The notes under the pieces are model-generated. The model ran no database searches and was not told the origin of the DNA. It saw only the letters and a program-made list of their open reading frames with translations. A stretch of 64,000 bases of DNA from Paraburkholderia hiiakae (GTDB taxonomy: Bacteria; Pseudomonadota; Gammaproteobacteria; Burkholderiales; Burkholderiaceae), in NCBI RefSeq assembly GCF_904848665.1, contig NZ_CAJHCQ010000009.1, positions 62,001 through 126,000 on the forward strand, written 5' to 3'. Below are positions 17,883 through 26,997 of the stretch, one piece after another; the first letter of the stretch is position 1, and the number at the start of each line of letters is the position of its first letter. A program made the position numbers and the translations under genes.

Positions 17883-20336
17883 ATGACAGCCATCGGTCTC
17901 GAGTTCGATCAGTTGCAAAGCAGCGTCGAAGCGCTGCGCCGTTCCCTCTCCAATCGGCTGATGTACGGTGTCGGCAAGGACGCCGTGACGGCCCGTCCGC
18001 AAGACTGGCTGCACGCCGCGGCGCTCGCTGTGCGCGACCGCCTCGTCGAGCGCTGGATGATCACCACGCGCCGCCAGTACGATCAGGACGTCAAACGCGT
18101 CTATTACCTGTCGATGGAGTTTCTCATCGGCCGCACATTTTCGAACGCGCTGATCGCGCTCGGCATTCACGAACAGATGAAAGAGGCGCTCGCGAGCGTG
18201 GGCGTCGACATGGACACCGTGCTCGATTACGAGCCCGACGCCGCGCTCGGTAACGGCGGCCTCGGCCGGCTCGCGGCGTGCTTTCTCGATTCGATGGCGA
18301 CGCTCGGCATTCCGGGCTTTGGCTATGGCATTCGCTACGATTACGGCATGTTCCGCCAGCAGATCGTCAACGGCGAACAGGTCGAAGCGCCCGACTACTG
18401 GTTGCACTATGGCAACCCGTGGGAGTTTCCACGGCCCGAGGTCCAGTACCCCGTGCATTTCGGCGGCCGCACCATGCAGCGCAACGGCCATGTGGAATGG
18501 GTCGACACGCAGCATGTGAACGCCATGGCCTACGACACGGTGATTCCCGGCTACGCCACGAGCGCGACCAACACGCTGCGGCTGTGGTCCGCGCGCGCGG
18601 ATGAGGAGCTCGATCTTTCGGCGTTCAACCAGGGCGACTATCAGCGCGCGGTGGAAGCGCGCAACATCTCCGAGAACGTCTCGCGCTTGCTCTATCCCGA
18701 CGACTCGACGATGGCCGGACGCGAATTGCGCCTGCGCCAGGAGTATTTCTTCGTCTCCGCGACGATGCAGGACCTGATTCGCCGCTACCTGCGCACGCAC
18801 AGCACGTTCGGGCGCTTCTCCGAAAAGGTCGCGGTGCACCTGAACGACACGCACCCGGTGCTGGCTGTCCCCGAATTGATCCGCCTGCTCGTGGACGTGC
18901 ATCATCTGCCGTGGGACGACGCGATGGCCCACGTGCGCCGCGTGTTCTCGTACACCAACCACACGCTGATGCCAGAAGCGCTGGAAACCTGGGACGTCGA
19001 ACTATTGGCGCGTTTGCTGCCGCGCCACCTCGAAATCATCTTCGACATCAACGCAGCGTTTCTGCGCGAAGCGAGCGACCGCGGCGCGCACGATCTCGAC
19101 CTGATCCGCCGCATTTCGCTCGTGGACGAATACGGCCAGCGGCGCGTGCGCATGGCCTATCTCGCGATCGTGGCGAGCCACAAGGTGAACGGCGTTTCGA
19201 AGTTGCACTCGCAACTGATGACGCGCGATATCTTCGCCGACTTCGCGCGCCTCTTTCCCGACCGGTTCACGAACGTGACCAACGGCATCACGCCGCGCCG
19301 CTGGCTCGCGCAGGCGAGCCCGCCGCTCGCACGCCTCGTGGACGAAGCGATCGGGCCGCGCTGGCGCAGCGATCTCTTTGAACTGGGCGCGCTGCGCAAG
19401 CTGCGCGGCGATGCTTCGTTCGAAGCCGCGTTCCGCGCGGCCAAGCGCAGCAACAAGGTGCGCCTCGCACACCGCGCCCTGGAGCGCTCGGGCATTGTCT
19501 TGAATCCCGACGCGCTGTTCGACATGCAGGTCAAACGCATTCACGAGTACAAGCGCCAGTTGCTCAACGTGCTGCACGTGATCACGCGCTACAACCGCAT
19601 TCTCGAAACGCCGGAGCGCGACTGGGTGCCGCGCGTCGTGCTGTTCGCGGGCAAGGCCGCCTCGGCCTACCGCATGGCGAAGATGATCATTCATCTCATC
19701 AACGACGTGGCCGCGAAGATCAACAACGATCCCGTGGTGGGCGATCGCCTCAAGGTGGTGTTTGTGCCGAACTATGGTGTGAGCGTGGCCGAAGTGCTGA
19801 TTCCCGCGGCGGACCTTTCCGAGCAGATCTCGACGGCGGGCACCGAAGCGTCGGGCACCGGCAACATGAAGCTCGCGCTGAACGGCGCGCTCACCATGGG
19901 CACGCTGGACGGTGCAAACATCGAGATCGGCGAGGCTGTGGGGCAGGACAACATCTTCATCTTCGGGCACACGTCCGACCAGGTAGACCAGTTGCGTTGC
20001 GCAGGCTACCGGCCGCGCCAGGTCTACGAGGAAAACGCCGAGTTGCGCCGCGCGCTCGACCAGATCCGCACGGGCTTCTTTTCACCGCACGATACGGCAC
20101 GCTACACGGACATCTTCCACACGCTCGTGGACTGGGGCGACCACTACCTCGTGCTGGCCGACTACTCGGCTTTCATCGAGGCCCAGGACGCCGCCGACCA
20201 GCGCTTCATGGACGTGACGGCGTGGACCGCAAGCGCGATCGAAAACGTGGCGGGAATGGGGAAATTCTCTTCGGACCGTGCGATCGCGGAATACGCCCGC
20301 GATATCTGGCACGTGAAATCGATCGAGATGGAGTGA
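17883..20336 (+). CDS. glgP: Glycogen/alpha-glucan phosphorylase
   Basis: An 817-residue glycogen/maltodextrin phosphorylase that releases glucose 1-phosphate from alpha-1,4-glucans. Family landmarks include YYLSMEFLIGRTFSNAL, the substrate and phosphate region GNGGLGRLAACFLDSMATL, the DTHP loop, KRIHEYKRQLLN, and the PLP site EASGTGNMKLALNG with Lys663. The ATG at 17883 follows ACAGGAG. Length is typical and no frame break is seen. The partner genes glgA, glgB, glgC and glgX are not in this window, so the gene stands apart from a glycogen operon. Confidence 0.95.
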   Translation: MTAIGLEFDQLQSSVEALRRSLSNRLMYGVGKDAVTARPQDWLHAAALAVRDRLVERWMITTRRQYDQDVKRVYYLSMEFLIGRTFSNALIALGIHEQMKEALASVGVDMDTVLDYEPDAALGNGGLGRLAACFLDSMATLGIPGFGYGIRYDYGMFRQQIVNGEQVEAPDYWLHYGNPWEFPRPEVQYPVHFGGRTMQRNGHVEWVDTQHVNAMAYDTVIPGYATSATNTLRLWSARADEELDLSAFNQGDYQRAVEARNISENVSRLLYPDDSTMAGRELRLRQEYFFVSATMQDLIRRYLRTHSTFGRFSEKVAVHLNDTHPVLAVPELIRLLVDVHHLPWDDAMAHVRRVFSYTNHTLMPEALETWDVELLARLLPRHLEIIFDINAAFLREASDRGAHDLDLIRRISLVDEYGQRRVRMAYLAIVASHKVNGVSKLHSQLMTRDIFADFARLFPDRFTNVTNGITPRRWLAQASPPLARLVDEAIGPRWRSDLFELGALRKLRGDASFEAAFRAAKRSNKVRLAHRALERSGIVLNPDALFDMQVKRIHEYKRQLLNVLHVITRYNRILETPERDWVPRVVLFAGKAASAYRMAKMIIHLINDVAAKINNDPVVGDRLKVVFVPNYGVSVAEVLIPAADLSEQISTAGTEASGTGNMKLALNGALTMGTLDGANIEIGEAVGQDNIFIFGHTSDQVDQLRCAGYRPRQVYEENAELRRALDQIRTGFFSPHDTARYTDIFHTLVDWGDHYLVLADYSAFIEAQDAADQRFMDVTAWTASAIENVAGMGKFSSDRAIAEYARDIWHVKSIEME

Positions 20337-20379
20337 GAGGGAGGCGCCCGCGGTACTTCCAACTGCGCTTGCGGCTGAA

Positions 20380-20796
20380 TCAGGGTGCTGCGGGCCGCGA
20401 CGTGCCGCCTTCGGCCGGGGCCGCTTGCGCGGCCTTGGCGGTGCGCACCGCCTCTACCACGCGTTCGAGGAATGCAGGGTCGAGGCTCGTGACCGCCTCG
20501 CGCGATTCTCCGCCCGTCACGACATAGAGCCGATGTATGGCCTCTTGCCAGAGCCACGCGAGCCAGCCCACCACGATCACCATCACGCCGCACGCGAGAC
20601 CGGACGCCGAACCGAGCACGCCGCCCACGACAGCGCCTGCTGCGCCGACCAGGCTGATCGCGATGGGCACGACGCGGCTGCGTCGCCCGATGACGATGCG
20701 TACGTCCTCGATGTCGCGCATGGGGAAGACCTGGCCGGCCGCGGAGAGCGCGTTGCGCGTGACCGAGACGGCGGCCTCGTTGAAAGGGAGTTCCAT
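20380..20796 (-). CDS. DUF6232-like small membrane protein
   Basis: A 138-residue protein. The N-terminal part (MELPFNEAAVSVTRNALSAAGQVFPMRDIEDVRI) resembles the beta-rich start of DUF6232 proteins. Two adjacent hydrophobic segments at about 45-85 (VVPIAISLVGAAGAVVGGVL and a Leu/Val/Trp-rich second helix) should form a membrane hairpin. The C-terminal region is soluble and Ala-rich. The start at 20796 is chosen because conserved sequence begins there; a reading from 20889 would add a Pro/Trp-rich stretch. It converges with glgP. No function is known. Confidence 0.65.
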   Translation of the reverse strand: MELPFNEAAVSVTRNALSAAGQVFPMRDIEDVRIVIGRRSRVVPIAISLVGAAGAVVGGVLGSASGLACGVMVIVVGWLAWLWQEAIHRLYVVTGGESREAVTSLDPAFLERVVEAVRTAKAAQAAPAEGGTSRPAAP

Positions 20797-20963
20797 CGGT
20801 TCGATAGCTGCGAGGTGAGAGAGCGCAGCGTACCAGAAGCGGGGCCAGGGCGGGGCTAGGGCGGGCAGAACGTCGCAGGCCGGACGCATGGCACGTTGGG
20901 CAAGGTGCCGGAGCCGCTATACTTGCGCGCTTTTATTGTCCCCGTCAGCACTAAGGATTCACC

Positions 20964-21305
20964 ATGAGCGCATTGCCACGCTGTCCGAAATGCAATTCCG
21001 AGTTCACCTACGAAGATGGAGAGGTCTACATCTGCCCGGAGTGTGCGCACGAATGGTCGCGGCAAGCCACCGCGCCGACCGAAACGGCGGGCAGGGTGTA
21101 TCGCGATTCGGCCGGCAATGTCCTTCAGGACGGGGATACCGTCACGGTCATCAAGGACTTGAAGCTCAAGGGTTCGGGTGGCGTGGTCAAGATGGGCACC
21201 AAAGTGAAAAATATCCGCCTGGTGGACAGCGATCACGATATCGATTGCAAGATTGACGGCTTTGGCGCCATGAGCCTCAAATCGGAATTCGTCAAGAAGG
21301 CGTGA
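20964..21305 (+). CDS. phnA: PhnA/YjdM family zinc-ribbon protein
   Basis: A 113-residue protein of the PhnA (YjdM) family. An N-terminal zinc ribbon has Cys7, Cys10, Cys24 and Cys27; the C-terminal PhnA domain has VYRDSAGNVLQDGDTVTVIKDLKLKG-like sequence and ends in KSEFVKKA. Despite the historical name and the phn genes elsewhere in this window, the family is not part of the C-P lyase machinery and its role is unclear. The start codon is preceded by AAGGATTCACC. It is flanked by the DUF6232-like gene and the terminator of the porin, and appears monocistronic. Confidence 0.9.
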   Translation: MSALPRCPKCNSEFTYEDGEVYICPECAHEWSRQATAPTETAGRVYRDSAGNVLQDGDTVTVIKDLKLKGSGGVVKMGTKVKNIRLVDSDHDIDCKIDGFGAMSLKSEFVKKA

Positions 21306-21388
21306 CGCAGGGCGTCGTGGATCGATGGCGGCGGCTGGCCAGCGGCCGTTGGTTTTGCCCTTGCGCCGCAGCAGAACTGCGATGAGCC

Positions 21389-21420
21389 AAAAAAAGCGGG
21401 GCATCCCAAGGGATGCCCCG
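21389..21420 (-). terminator. Intrinsic terminator of the porin gene
   Basis: On the minus strand a perfect 10-bp stem (21397-21406 with 21411-21420, arms CGGGGCATCC and GGATGCCCCG) with a 4-nt loop is followed one base later by seven T residues (A residues at 21389-21395 of the plus strand). It lies about 110 nt after the porin stop. Confidence 0.93.
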
Positions 21421-21527
21421 TCCGGTAAGGCGCGGTGTGCAGCGTGGGCTGCGGCGCGCCGAGCAGAGCCGGCGCTATGAGTCGCCGGCCGCCGCTGTTG
21501 CGTAATGGTGTTGCGTAACGCGGCTGC

Positions 21528-22709
21528 TTAGAACTTGTGGCGGATACCGACGCGAATCGCGACTTGATCCTGCGAGCCCGTGCCCGACGGCTGGTAAATG
21601 CTCGAGCTCGAGTCGCCGATCTGTGCCTGAACCTTCTGGCCGTTGGGCAGCGTGCCCGATGCGTCCTGGTACGACACGAGGCCGTAGACGTCGGTGCGCT
21701 TGCTGAGCGCGTAGTCAACCGATGCGTTGACCTGGTTCCAGTGGGCACTCTGGCTGCCCGAAGCGCGCGAGTACGTGTAGCCGAGCGCGCCCGAGAGAGC
21801 CGGCGTGAAGGCGTACTTGCCGCCCACTTCATACGCGTTGTAGAGCGTCGACGACGTGCTGATCGGCGAGAGCAGCGTGTTGGTCCACAGGGCCCACAGC
21901 GTTGCCGGGCCGACGATGTAGCGGCCACCCACGCCGAACGAGCGCAGGTCGCGCAGCGGGACGCTGGTCTGGGTCGCCGGCAGGTTGGCGATCGAGGTCG
22001 TCGTCGATGGCGTGGTCTGGCCCGGGTACGTGATGTCCGTGTAGGCAGCGCCAAGGCTGAACGGGCCGTAGCCGTAGTTCGCGCCGAAGCTGTACGCACG
22101 CGACGAGCCAGCGATCGGGTTGGCCGTCGTGCCCGTTTGCGGTGCGCCGGCGAACGAGGTCGAGTTCGAGAAGCCATACAGGCCGCCGAACGTGAAGCCC
22201 GAGAAGTTCACGCTCTGGAACTTGACCGCATTGTTGATGCGGCTCGAGGTCAGCTGGTCGACGTCGTTGAAGTGGTAGGCCCAGTTACCCGAAACCGTGT
22301 TGCCACCGGTCGAGTACTGCGAGCCGAGAATGTCCGTGCTGAGCGAGTATTGACGGCCGAACGTCAGCGAACCGATGTTCGATTGCGTCAGACCGACGAA
22401 CGCTTGACGGCCGAACATCGCGCCGCCCTGGCCTGCCGTGCCGTTGCCGCTGTTGAAGCCGTTTTCGAGCACGAAGATCGCCTTCAGGCCGCCGCCCAGG
22501 TCTTCCGTCCCGCGCAGGCCCCAACGGCTGCCTTGGGCCACGCCGTCACCGTACGAGAACTGATGCGAGCTGCCGTTCGTCGCGTTCTTCACGTTGCTGA
22601 TGTAGTTCACGCCCGCATCGATAATGCCGTACAGCGTCACGCTGCTTTGTGCGTGGGCAACGCCTGCGATCGAGGCAAGAATAGCGGTGGTCAGAATTTT
22701 CTTTTTCAA
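21528..22709 (-). CDS. Gram-negative outer-membrane porin
   Basis: A 393-residue porin of the beta-proteobacterial OmpC-like type that forms trimeric diffusion channels in the outer membrane. A signal peptide of 20 residues (cut after VAHA) precedes SSVTLYGIIDAGVNY, the conserved first strand. Alternating aromatic/hydrophobic beta-strands follow, and the protein ends in VGIRHKF with the terminal Phe required for BAM recognition. The surface loop motif RWGLRGTEDLGGGLKAIF is typical. It has its own terminator and a long upstream region, so it is probably monocistronic and separately regulated. Confidence 0.94.
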   Translation of the reverse strand: MKKKILTTAILASIAGVAHAQSSVTLYGIIDAGVNYISNVKNATNGSSHQFSYGDGVAQGSRWGLRGTEDLGGGLKAIFVLENGFNSGNGTAGQGGAMFGRQAFVGLTQSNIGSLTFGRQYSLSTDILGSQYSTGGNTVSGNWAYHFNDVDQLTSSRINNAVKFQSVNFSGFTFGGLYGFSNSTSFAGAPQTGTTANPIAGSSRAYSFGANYGYGPFSLGAAYTDITYPGQTTPSTTTSIANLPATQTSVPLRDLRSFGVGGRYIVGPATLWALWTNTLLSPISTSSTLYNAYEVGGKYAFTPALSGALGYTYSRASGSQSAHWNQVNASVDYALSKRTDVYGLVSYQDASGTLPNGQKVQAQIGDSSSSIYQPSGTGSQDQVAIRVGIRHKF

Positions 22710-23160
22710 CTGTTTCTCCGGGTAAAGGAAAGATGACTACTCCGGCCTCTTATGGGCCGGTCAATGTGACGGGCTGCAATTTAAGGGTCGATAACGAAAG
22801 GAATGTGACAGTAAGGCTTTGTAGGCAAAATGTCGCCTTTCTGTTGTGAGAATGCGACACACGGGTTGCGCGCCCGGAGAACGGTGCGCGAAGGCCGCCG
22901 TCATTGGACTTGCGGACGATTTTCCTGTCGATTTGAAAGGCCGGATTGTCACGATCGGCCATATAAAATTTTTTTCTAAGCTTTCTTCTATTTGCTGGGT
23001 TAATCGATCTTTTGAATCTGGCTTCAAGTTGGAATTGATTAATCTCAAGAACGCATTAACGGACTATCAATGCGCTTTATACATGGCTGATTGCCATCGA
23101 TTCGTGAAAGTTTGAAATTAGTTATGCGAAATAATCGAAATGGCGGGAAAAGCCCATGAA
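22710..23160. other. AT-richer intergenic region upstream of the porin
   Basis: About 450 bases upstream of the porin with no supported gene. GC content drops, especially from 22960 to 23130, which includes poly-T and poly-A stretches. Such regions often carry porin promoter and regulatory-RNA binding sites, but I could not assign a promoter or operator with confidence. Confidence 0.5.
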
Positions 23161-23193
23161 AAAAGGGCTCGCAGCCGTGGCGCGAGCCCTTTT
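23161..23193 (-). terminator. Bidirectional-type terminator after the M14 deacylase gene
   Basis: AAAAGGGCTCGC (23161-23172) can pair with GCGAGCCCTTTT (23182-23193) across a 9-nt loop. On the minus strand it is followed by T residues (A residues at 23159-23164 of the plus strand) and lies 18 nt beyond the deacylase stop codon. Confidence 0.88.
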
Positions 23194-23210
23194 ACGGTAA
23201 GGCGTTGCAG

Positions 23211-24329
23211 TTACAGCGAGAGGAGCGAGCCGCTGCGAATAGGCTTTTCGCCGGCAATGCGTGCGACTTCCATGCCGGCCGTGGCGAAGCGCGCGCTATG
23301 GCGTGCATACACCACGCCGCTCACGCCCGCGTGCAGTGTCGTCACGGTGTCGGCGAGCGGGTCGATGACATCGGCTATTGCCGCGCCCCGTTCCACCCAT
23401 GTGCCGCAATCCACGCGGAACACGAGCACGCCGCTGGCGGGCGCGACGATCGGCTCCGTGCCTGCGAGCGGCGTGGCCGCATGGGCAAGCGGCGGCAGCG
23501 GCGCGGCCGTGCCTTCGATCACGCCGCGCCCGATCAGATAGTCGACGATGGCCTGGGCGTCGTGTTCGGCAAGCTCGTGCGAGACATCGCGCTGGCCGCG
23601 CAGCTCGACCGTCACCGAAATCGAGCCGTACGGAATGGGATACCGCTTGGCGAAGTGTTCGCGCAGTTCCGACCAGCAGAAGCTGTGAATCTCGTCGAAC
23701 GGATTGCCGATCGAGTTGAGCGCGAGGAGCGACGCCTTGGCGTCGAGATAGCGCGCGAGCGGCTCGACATCGGGCCACAGCTCGGGGTTCGTGTAGATGT
23801 GCATGGCGGCTTCCCAGTCGCAATGCAGGTCCAGCACGATGTCGGCGTCGTACGAAAGGCGCTGGAGCGCGAGCCGCATCGATTCGAGTTCGGTCCTCGG
23901 CTGCTTCGCGGCCAGTGCTTCGCCCATGGCCGCGCGGATGGCCGTGCGGTTCGCCGCTTCGTCGGGCCCGAGGCGCGTCTCGATGTCGGGCAGCACGAGC
24001 GCGGTGAGCTCATGGAAATTGCGGTTGAAGTTCTGCGCCGTGTTCGATTCGAAGCGGCCGATCATATGCCCGAGCCAGTGCTGATTCAGGCCCACGGGGT
24101 TGGGCACCGGCACGATCACGATCTCGCCGCGCAGGCGGCCCGCGGCTTCCAGTTCCGCGAGCTTGCGGCGCAGCACCCACGAGACGAGCATGCCAGGCAG
24201 CTCGTCGGCGTGCAGTGAGGACTGGATGTAGACCTTCTGGTCACCGCCGGCGTTGCCGTAGTGGAAACTGGCAAGTTCCCGCGCGGTACCGAGGGCGGGC
24301 GCGATCAACGGGTGGTTTCGGGTTTGCAT
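23211..24329 (-). CDS. Succinylglutamate desuccinylase/aspartoacylase-type M14 deacylase
   Basis: A 372-residue zinc-dependent deacylase or carboxypeptidase-like enzyme of the AstE/ASPA branch of M14. The metal ligands are His40 and Glu43 (SSLHADELPG) and His169 (LDLHCDW). The C-terminal 80 residues, with VAPASGVLVFRVDCGTWVERG, form the beta-rich domain typical of this branch. The ATG at 24329 starts MQTRNHPLIAP; upstream sequence in frame contains the terminator of the adjacent transporter gene and is not coding. The substrate is unknown; N-acyl amino acids or peptides are plausible. A polar amino-acid binding protein gene is the upstream neighbour on the same strand. Confidence 0.82.
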   Translation of the reverse strand: MQTRNHPLIAPALGTARELASFHYGNAGGDQKVYIQSSLHADELPGMLVSWVLRRKLAELEAAGRLRGEIVIVPVPNPVGLNQHWLGHMIGRFESNTAQNFNRNFHELTALVLPDIETRLGPDEAANRTAIRAAMGEALAAKQPRTELESMRLALQRLSYDADIVLDLHCDWEAAMHIYTNPELWPDVEPLARYLDAKASLLALNSIGNPFDEIHSFCWSELREHFAKRYPIPYGSISVTVELRGQRDVSHELAEHDAQAIVDYLIGRGVIEGTAAPLPPLAHAATPLAGTEPIVAPASGVLVFRVDCGTWVERGAAIADVIDPLADTVTTLHAGVSGVVYARHSARFATAGMEVARIAGEKPIRSGSLLSL

Positions 24330-24510
24330 GATGGATGCGCGAGGCGCGTCGGCCCGCAAAAGGTGTTGGAGTGAATGGTGGCCCCGCAGGAACGCGCAGG
24401 GGCCGTAGACCGATCTTAGCCGATTCGACGCGGCGCCGGAACCAAGCCTCTCCCGCGCGCCTCCAGCATCGCCAAAAAATACGGAATCCGAAATAAAAAT
24501 CCGGAAAAGA

Positions 24511-24537
24511 AAAAGCCCGGACACAAGTCCGGGCTTT
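24511..24537 (-). terminator. Intrinsic terminator of the polar amino-acid binding protein gene
   Basis: On the minus strand AAAGCCCGGAC (24527-24537) pairs with GTCCGGGCTTT (24512-24522) over a 4-nt loop, continuing into TTTTTCTTTTCC. It lies 36 nt after the stop codon at 24573 and separates that gene from the M14 deacylase. Confidence 0.9.
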
Positions 24538-24572
24538 GCGCGCCGTGATGCAGCGCAGGCGCGATACGGTGC

Positions 24573-25340
24573 TTAGCCGCCGTACACGTCGAAGTCGAAG
24601 TACTTGGCTTCGATCTTCTTGTAGGTGCCGTCCTTGATCATGTCGGCGATAGCCTTGTCGATCTTCGTCTTCAGGTCGGCGTCTTCCTTGCGCAGGCCGA
24701 TAGCGGCAGCGCCCGTCGGGATTTCCTTGCCGGCGAACTGGAAGCCAGCGCCGCGCGGGGTCTTCAGGAAGCCCAGATCCGCTTGCACTTCATCCTGCAG
24801 CGCAGCGTCCAGACGGCCCGAGATCAGGTCGGCGTAGACCTGGTCCTGGTTTTGGTAAGGAACGACGTTCACGCCCTTCGGCGCCCAGTTTTCCTTGGCG
24901 TAGGTTTCCTGGATCGTGCCTTGTTCGACGCCAACCGACTTGCCCTTGAGCGCGTCAGCCGTCGGCGTGAGGCTCGAGCCCTTCTTGGCGACGAGGCGCG
25001 TCGGCGTGTTGAACAGCTTCGCCGAGAAGGCGATCTGCTGCTCGCGCTGCGGGGTGATCGTCATCGACGAGAGCACGCCGTCGAACTTCTTGGCCTTCAG
25101 GCCCGGGATCATGCCGTCGAAGTCTTGCTCGACCCACACGCACTTGGCGTTCAGGCGCTTGCAGATTTCGTTGCCGAGGTCGATGTCGAAGCCGACCAGC
25201 TTGCCATCGGGTGCTTTGGATTCGAACGGTGCGTAGCTGGCGTCAACGCCGAAACGCACGGTGGACCAGTCCTTCGCATGGGCGACGCCGGCCGAGACGG
25301 CGAGCAGGGCAACCGTGAGGGTGGCAAGCAGTTTCTTCAC
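24573..25340 (-). CDS. Lysine/arginine/ornithine-type ABC transporter binding protein
   Basis: A 255-residue periplasmic solute-binding protein of family 3, similar to ArgT/HisJ. A GTG start at 25340 follows CGAGGAGTACCCATA. The signal peptide is about 22 residues (MKKLLATLTVALLAVSAGVAHA) before KDWSTVRFGVDASYAPF. Ligand-site landmarks include the YAPFE aromatic/acidic strand, FDGVLSSMTITPQRE and LDAALQDEVQ, which contact the alpha-amino and alpha-carboxyl groups in homologues. Permease and ATPase genes are not adjacent. A strong terminator follows. Confidence 0.9.
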   Translation of the reverse strand: MKKLLATLTVALLAVSAGVAHAKDWSTVRFGVDASYAPFESKAPDGKLVGFDIDLGNEICKRLNAKCVWVEQDFDGMIPGLKAKKFDGVLSSMTITPQREQQIAFSAKLFNTPTRLVAKKGSSLTPTADALKGKSVGVEQGTIQETYAKENWAPKGVNVVPYQNQDQVYADLISGRLDAALQDEVQADLGFLKTPRGAGFQFAGKEIPTGAAAIGLRKEDADLKTKIDKAIADMIKDGTYKKIEAKYFDFDVYGG

Positions 25341-25817
25341 TATGGGTACTCCTCGAGATGGTTCAGGACGCGCCGCGTGCGGTTGTGCCGCCATGGCGCA
25401 TTTTCCGGCGCGGCTCGCGCCGGATTATTGTTGGACCCGCCAGCCTGCGGCCAGCGAAGCGCGGCAAGCTTACCAGGTCAAAATTGCTGCGTCGCTAGTG
25501 TAATACCGGATAGCGGGAAAGGGACCCGCTAAGTGTACGCCCGTGCGCTTGTACGATTTAACGCGAAGCCTTGTCGGATAAGGCGTGCAGGCCAATGCCG
25601 GTGGGCCGTTGCGGGGGGCTTGAGATGGGCCGCGCGATGCTCGGCCGCAACAGTCGGAAGAATGCGAAGGCGCGTAGGCGTGGCGTCGTCAACGATATGA
25701 AGGGAAATTGAAATCGAATCGACGGCGCGCCGTGAGTTTTCGGCCCGAATGCGGCCATCCGGCGTGCCGTTTTTGTCGCGGTGCAGCAGATGCAGCGGCT
25801 GCACCGCGTGGAGCACG
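25341..25817. other. Intergenic region between the binding-protein gene and phnM
   Basis: About 480 bases without a gene I can support. On the minus strand a GTG-initiated 95-codon reading (25529-25816) begins right after the phnM stop but has no recognisable domain. A strong hairpin, GCGGTGCAGC (25779-25788) with GCTGCACCGC (25798-25807), lies just beyond phnM. It lacks a T-tract on the minus strand, so it may stabilise the phn mRNA rather than terminate it. Confidence 0.45.
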
Positions 25818-26951
25818 TCAGACCACGCGCACGCCCGCGCGCCACGTCGCGCGCGGCACGGGCAGCGTGTCGAGCATCGTCACGCGCACGAAGTCCGCGC
25901 GCAGGCCGGGTTCGATCGCGCCGCGGTCGTGCAGGCCCGACTTGCTGGCGGGTTCCCACGAGACCGTGGCGAGCGCGCGCGGCAGCGTCCAGTCGGCCTG
26001 GGTCACGAGGTCGAACGCGGCGGTCAGGAGGCTCGACGGCACGTAGTCGGAGGAGAGGATGTCGAGCAGGTCGGCTTGCGCCAACTCCAGCGCCGAGACG
26101 TTGCCCGAGTGCGAGCCGCCGCGCACCACGTTCGGCGCACCCATGATCGTCGCGATGCCGCGCTTTTTCGCTTCCTCGGCGGCAACGCGGGTGGTCGGGA
26201 ATTCGGCGAGCACGATGCCTTCGGCGGCGGCCTGCTCGACGTGCTCCACGAGCGTGTCGTCGTGGCTCGCGAGCGGGATGCCGCGCGCGCGGCAGCGCTG
26301 CACGATTTCGAGGCGGTGCGCGTCGGCGTAGCGCTCCTGCTCGGTGGCCATTTCGGCGAGCATGGTGTTCGTCTGCTCGTCGGTCCACTTGCCGTGGCGC
26401 TCCTGAAAGCGTCGCCACTGCGCGCGGTCGTGCCACTGGCGCTGGCCCGGCGTGTGGTCCATCACCGAGGCGAGGCGCAGCAGCGGGTGGTCGCTCAGCG
26501 TGTCGAACAGCTCGATCACGTCTTCGGTGGCGATTTCGCAGCGCAGGTGCAGGAAGTGCTCGGCGCGCAGCAGGTTGCGCTCGGAAAAGCGCTTGAGGGC
26601 GTTGGCGCTCGCGAGCTGCACGTCGCGGCCACGCACGCCCACGGCGAGGCGCGTGCCGATGGCGAGCGCGTCGAATACCGTGGTGATGCCGGCGGCAGCG
26701 ATCTGCGCGTCGTGAATGACGAATGCGGCGTCGGTGTTCCAGTGCACGCCGGGGCGCGGCGCGAGGTGCTTTTCCAGGTTGTCGGTGTGCAGTTCGACGA
26801 GGCCGGGCAGCAGGAAGTCGCCTTCCCAGTCTTCGGCTTCCGGCGCGGCGGTCGAGCCGCGTGAGATGTCGCGGATCTTGCCGTCTTCCACGCTTAGCGT
26901 GCCGGTAAAAACTTCGTCTCGCGTCACGATGCGAGCGTTTTTGATCAACAT
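25818..26951 (-). CDS. phnM: Alpha-D-ribose 1-methylphosphonate 5-triphosphate diphosphatase
   Basis: PhnM of the C-P lyase pathway, 377 residues, an amidohydrolase-superfamily enzyme. It releases pyrophosphate from the ribosyl phosphonate triphosphate to give the 5-phosphate substrate of PhnJ. Metal-site sequence LVELHTDNLEKH (His55, Asp57) and the later HDAQIAAAG and LASHDDT motifs are present. The ATG at 26951 begins MLIKNARIV, as in other PhnM proteins; upstream sequence in frame is phnL in another frame. It is 46 nt downstream of phnL and is the last recognised gene of the phnGHIJKLM operon. Confidence 0.95.
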   Translation of the reverse strand: MLIKNARIVTRDEVFTGTLSVEDGKIRDISRGSTAAPEAEDWEGDFLLPGLVELHTDNLEKHLAPRPGVHWNTDAAFVIHDAQIAAAGITTVFDALAIGTRLAVGVRGRDVQLASANALKRFSERNLLRAEHFLHLRCEIATEDVIELFDTLSDHPLLRLASVMDHTPGQRQWHDRAQWRRFQERHGKWTDEQTNTMLAEMATEQERYADAHRLEIVQRCRARGIPLASHDDTLVEHVEQAAAEGIVLAEFPTTRVAAEEAKKRGIATIMGAPNVVRGGSHSGNVSALELAQADLLDILSSDYVPSSLLTAAFDLVTQADWTLPRALATVSWEPASKSGLHDRGAIEPGLRADFVRVTMLDTLPVPRATWRAGVRVV

Positions 26952-26997
26952 CGTCAGGCTCCGTATCAGATATCGGGTTGTGCCGTTCAGGCGGTAT

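Noticed and set aside
20964..21305. phnA as part of the phosphonate regulon
   Set aside because: Despite the name it is a zinc-ribbon protein outside both phn loci, with no PhnF-like palindrome or Pho box recognised upstream.
25529..25816. A 95-codon GTG-initiated reading after phnM
   Set aside because: It begins at the right place for an operon gene but lacks a ribosome binding site and any recognisable motif, and its composition differs from the phn genes.
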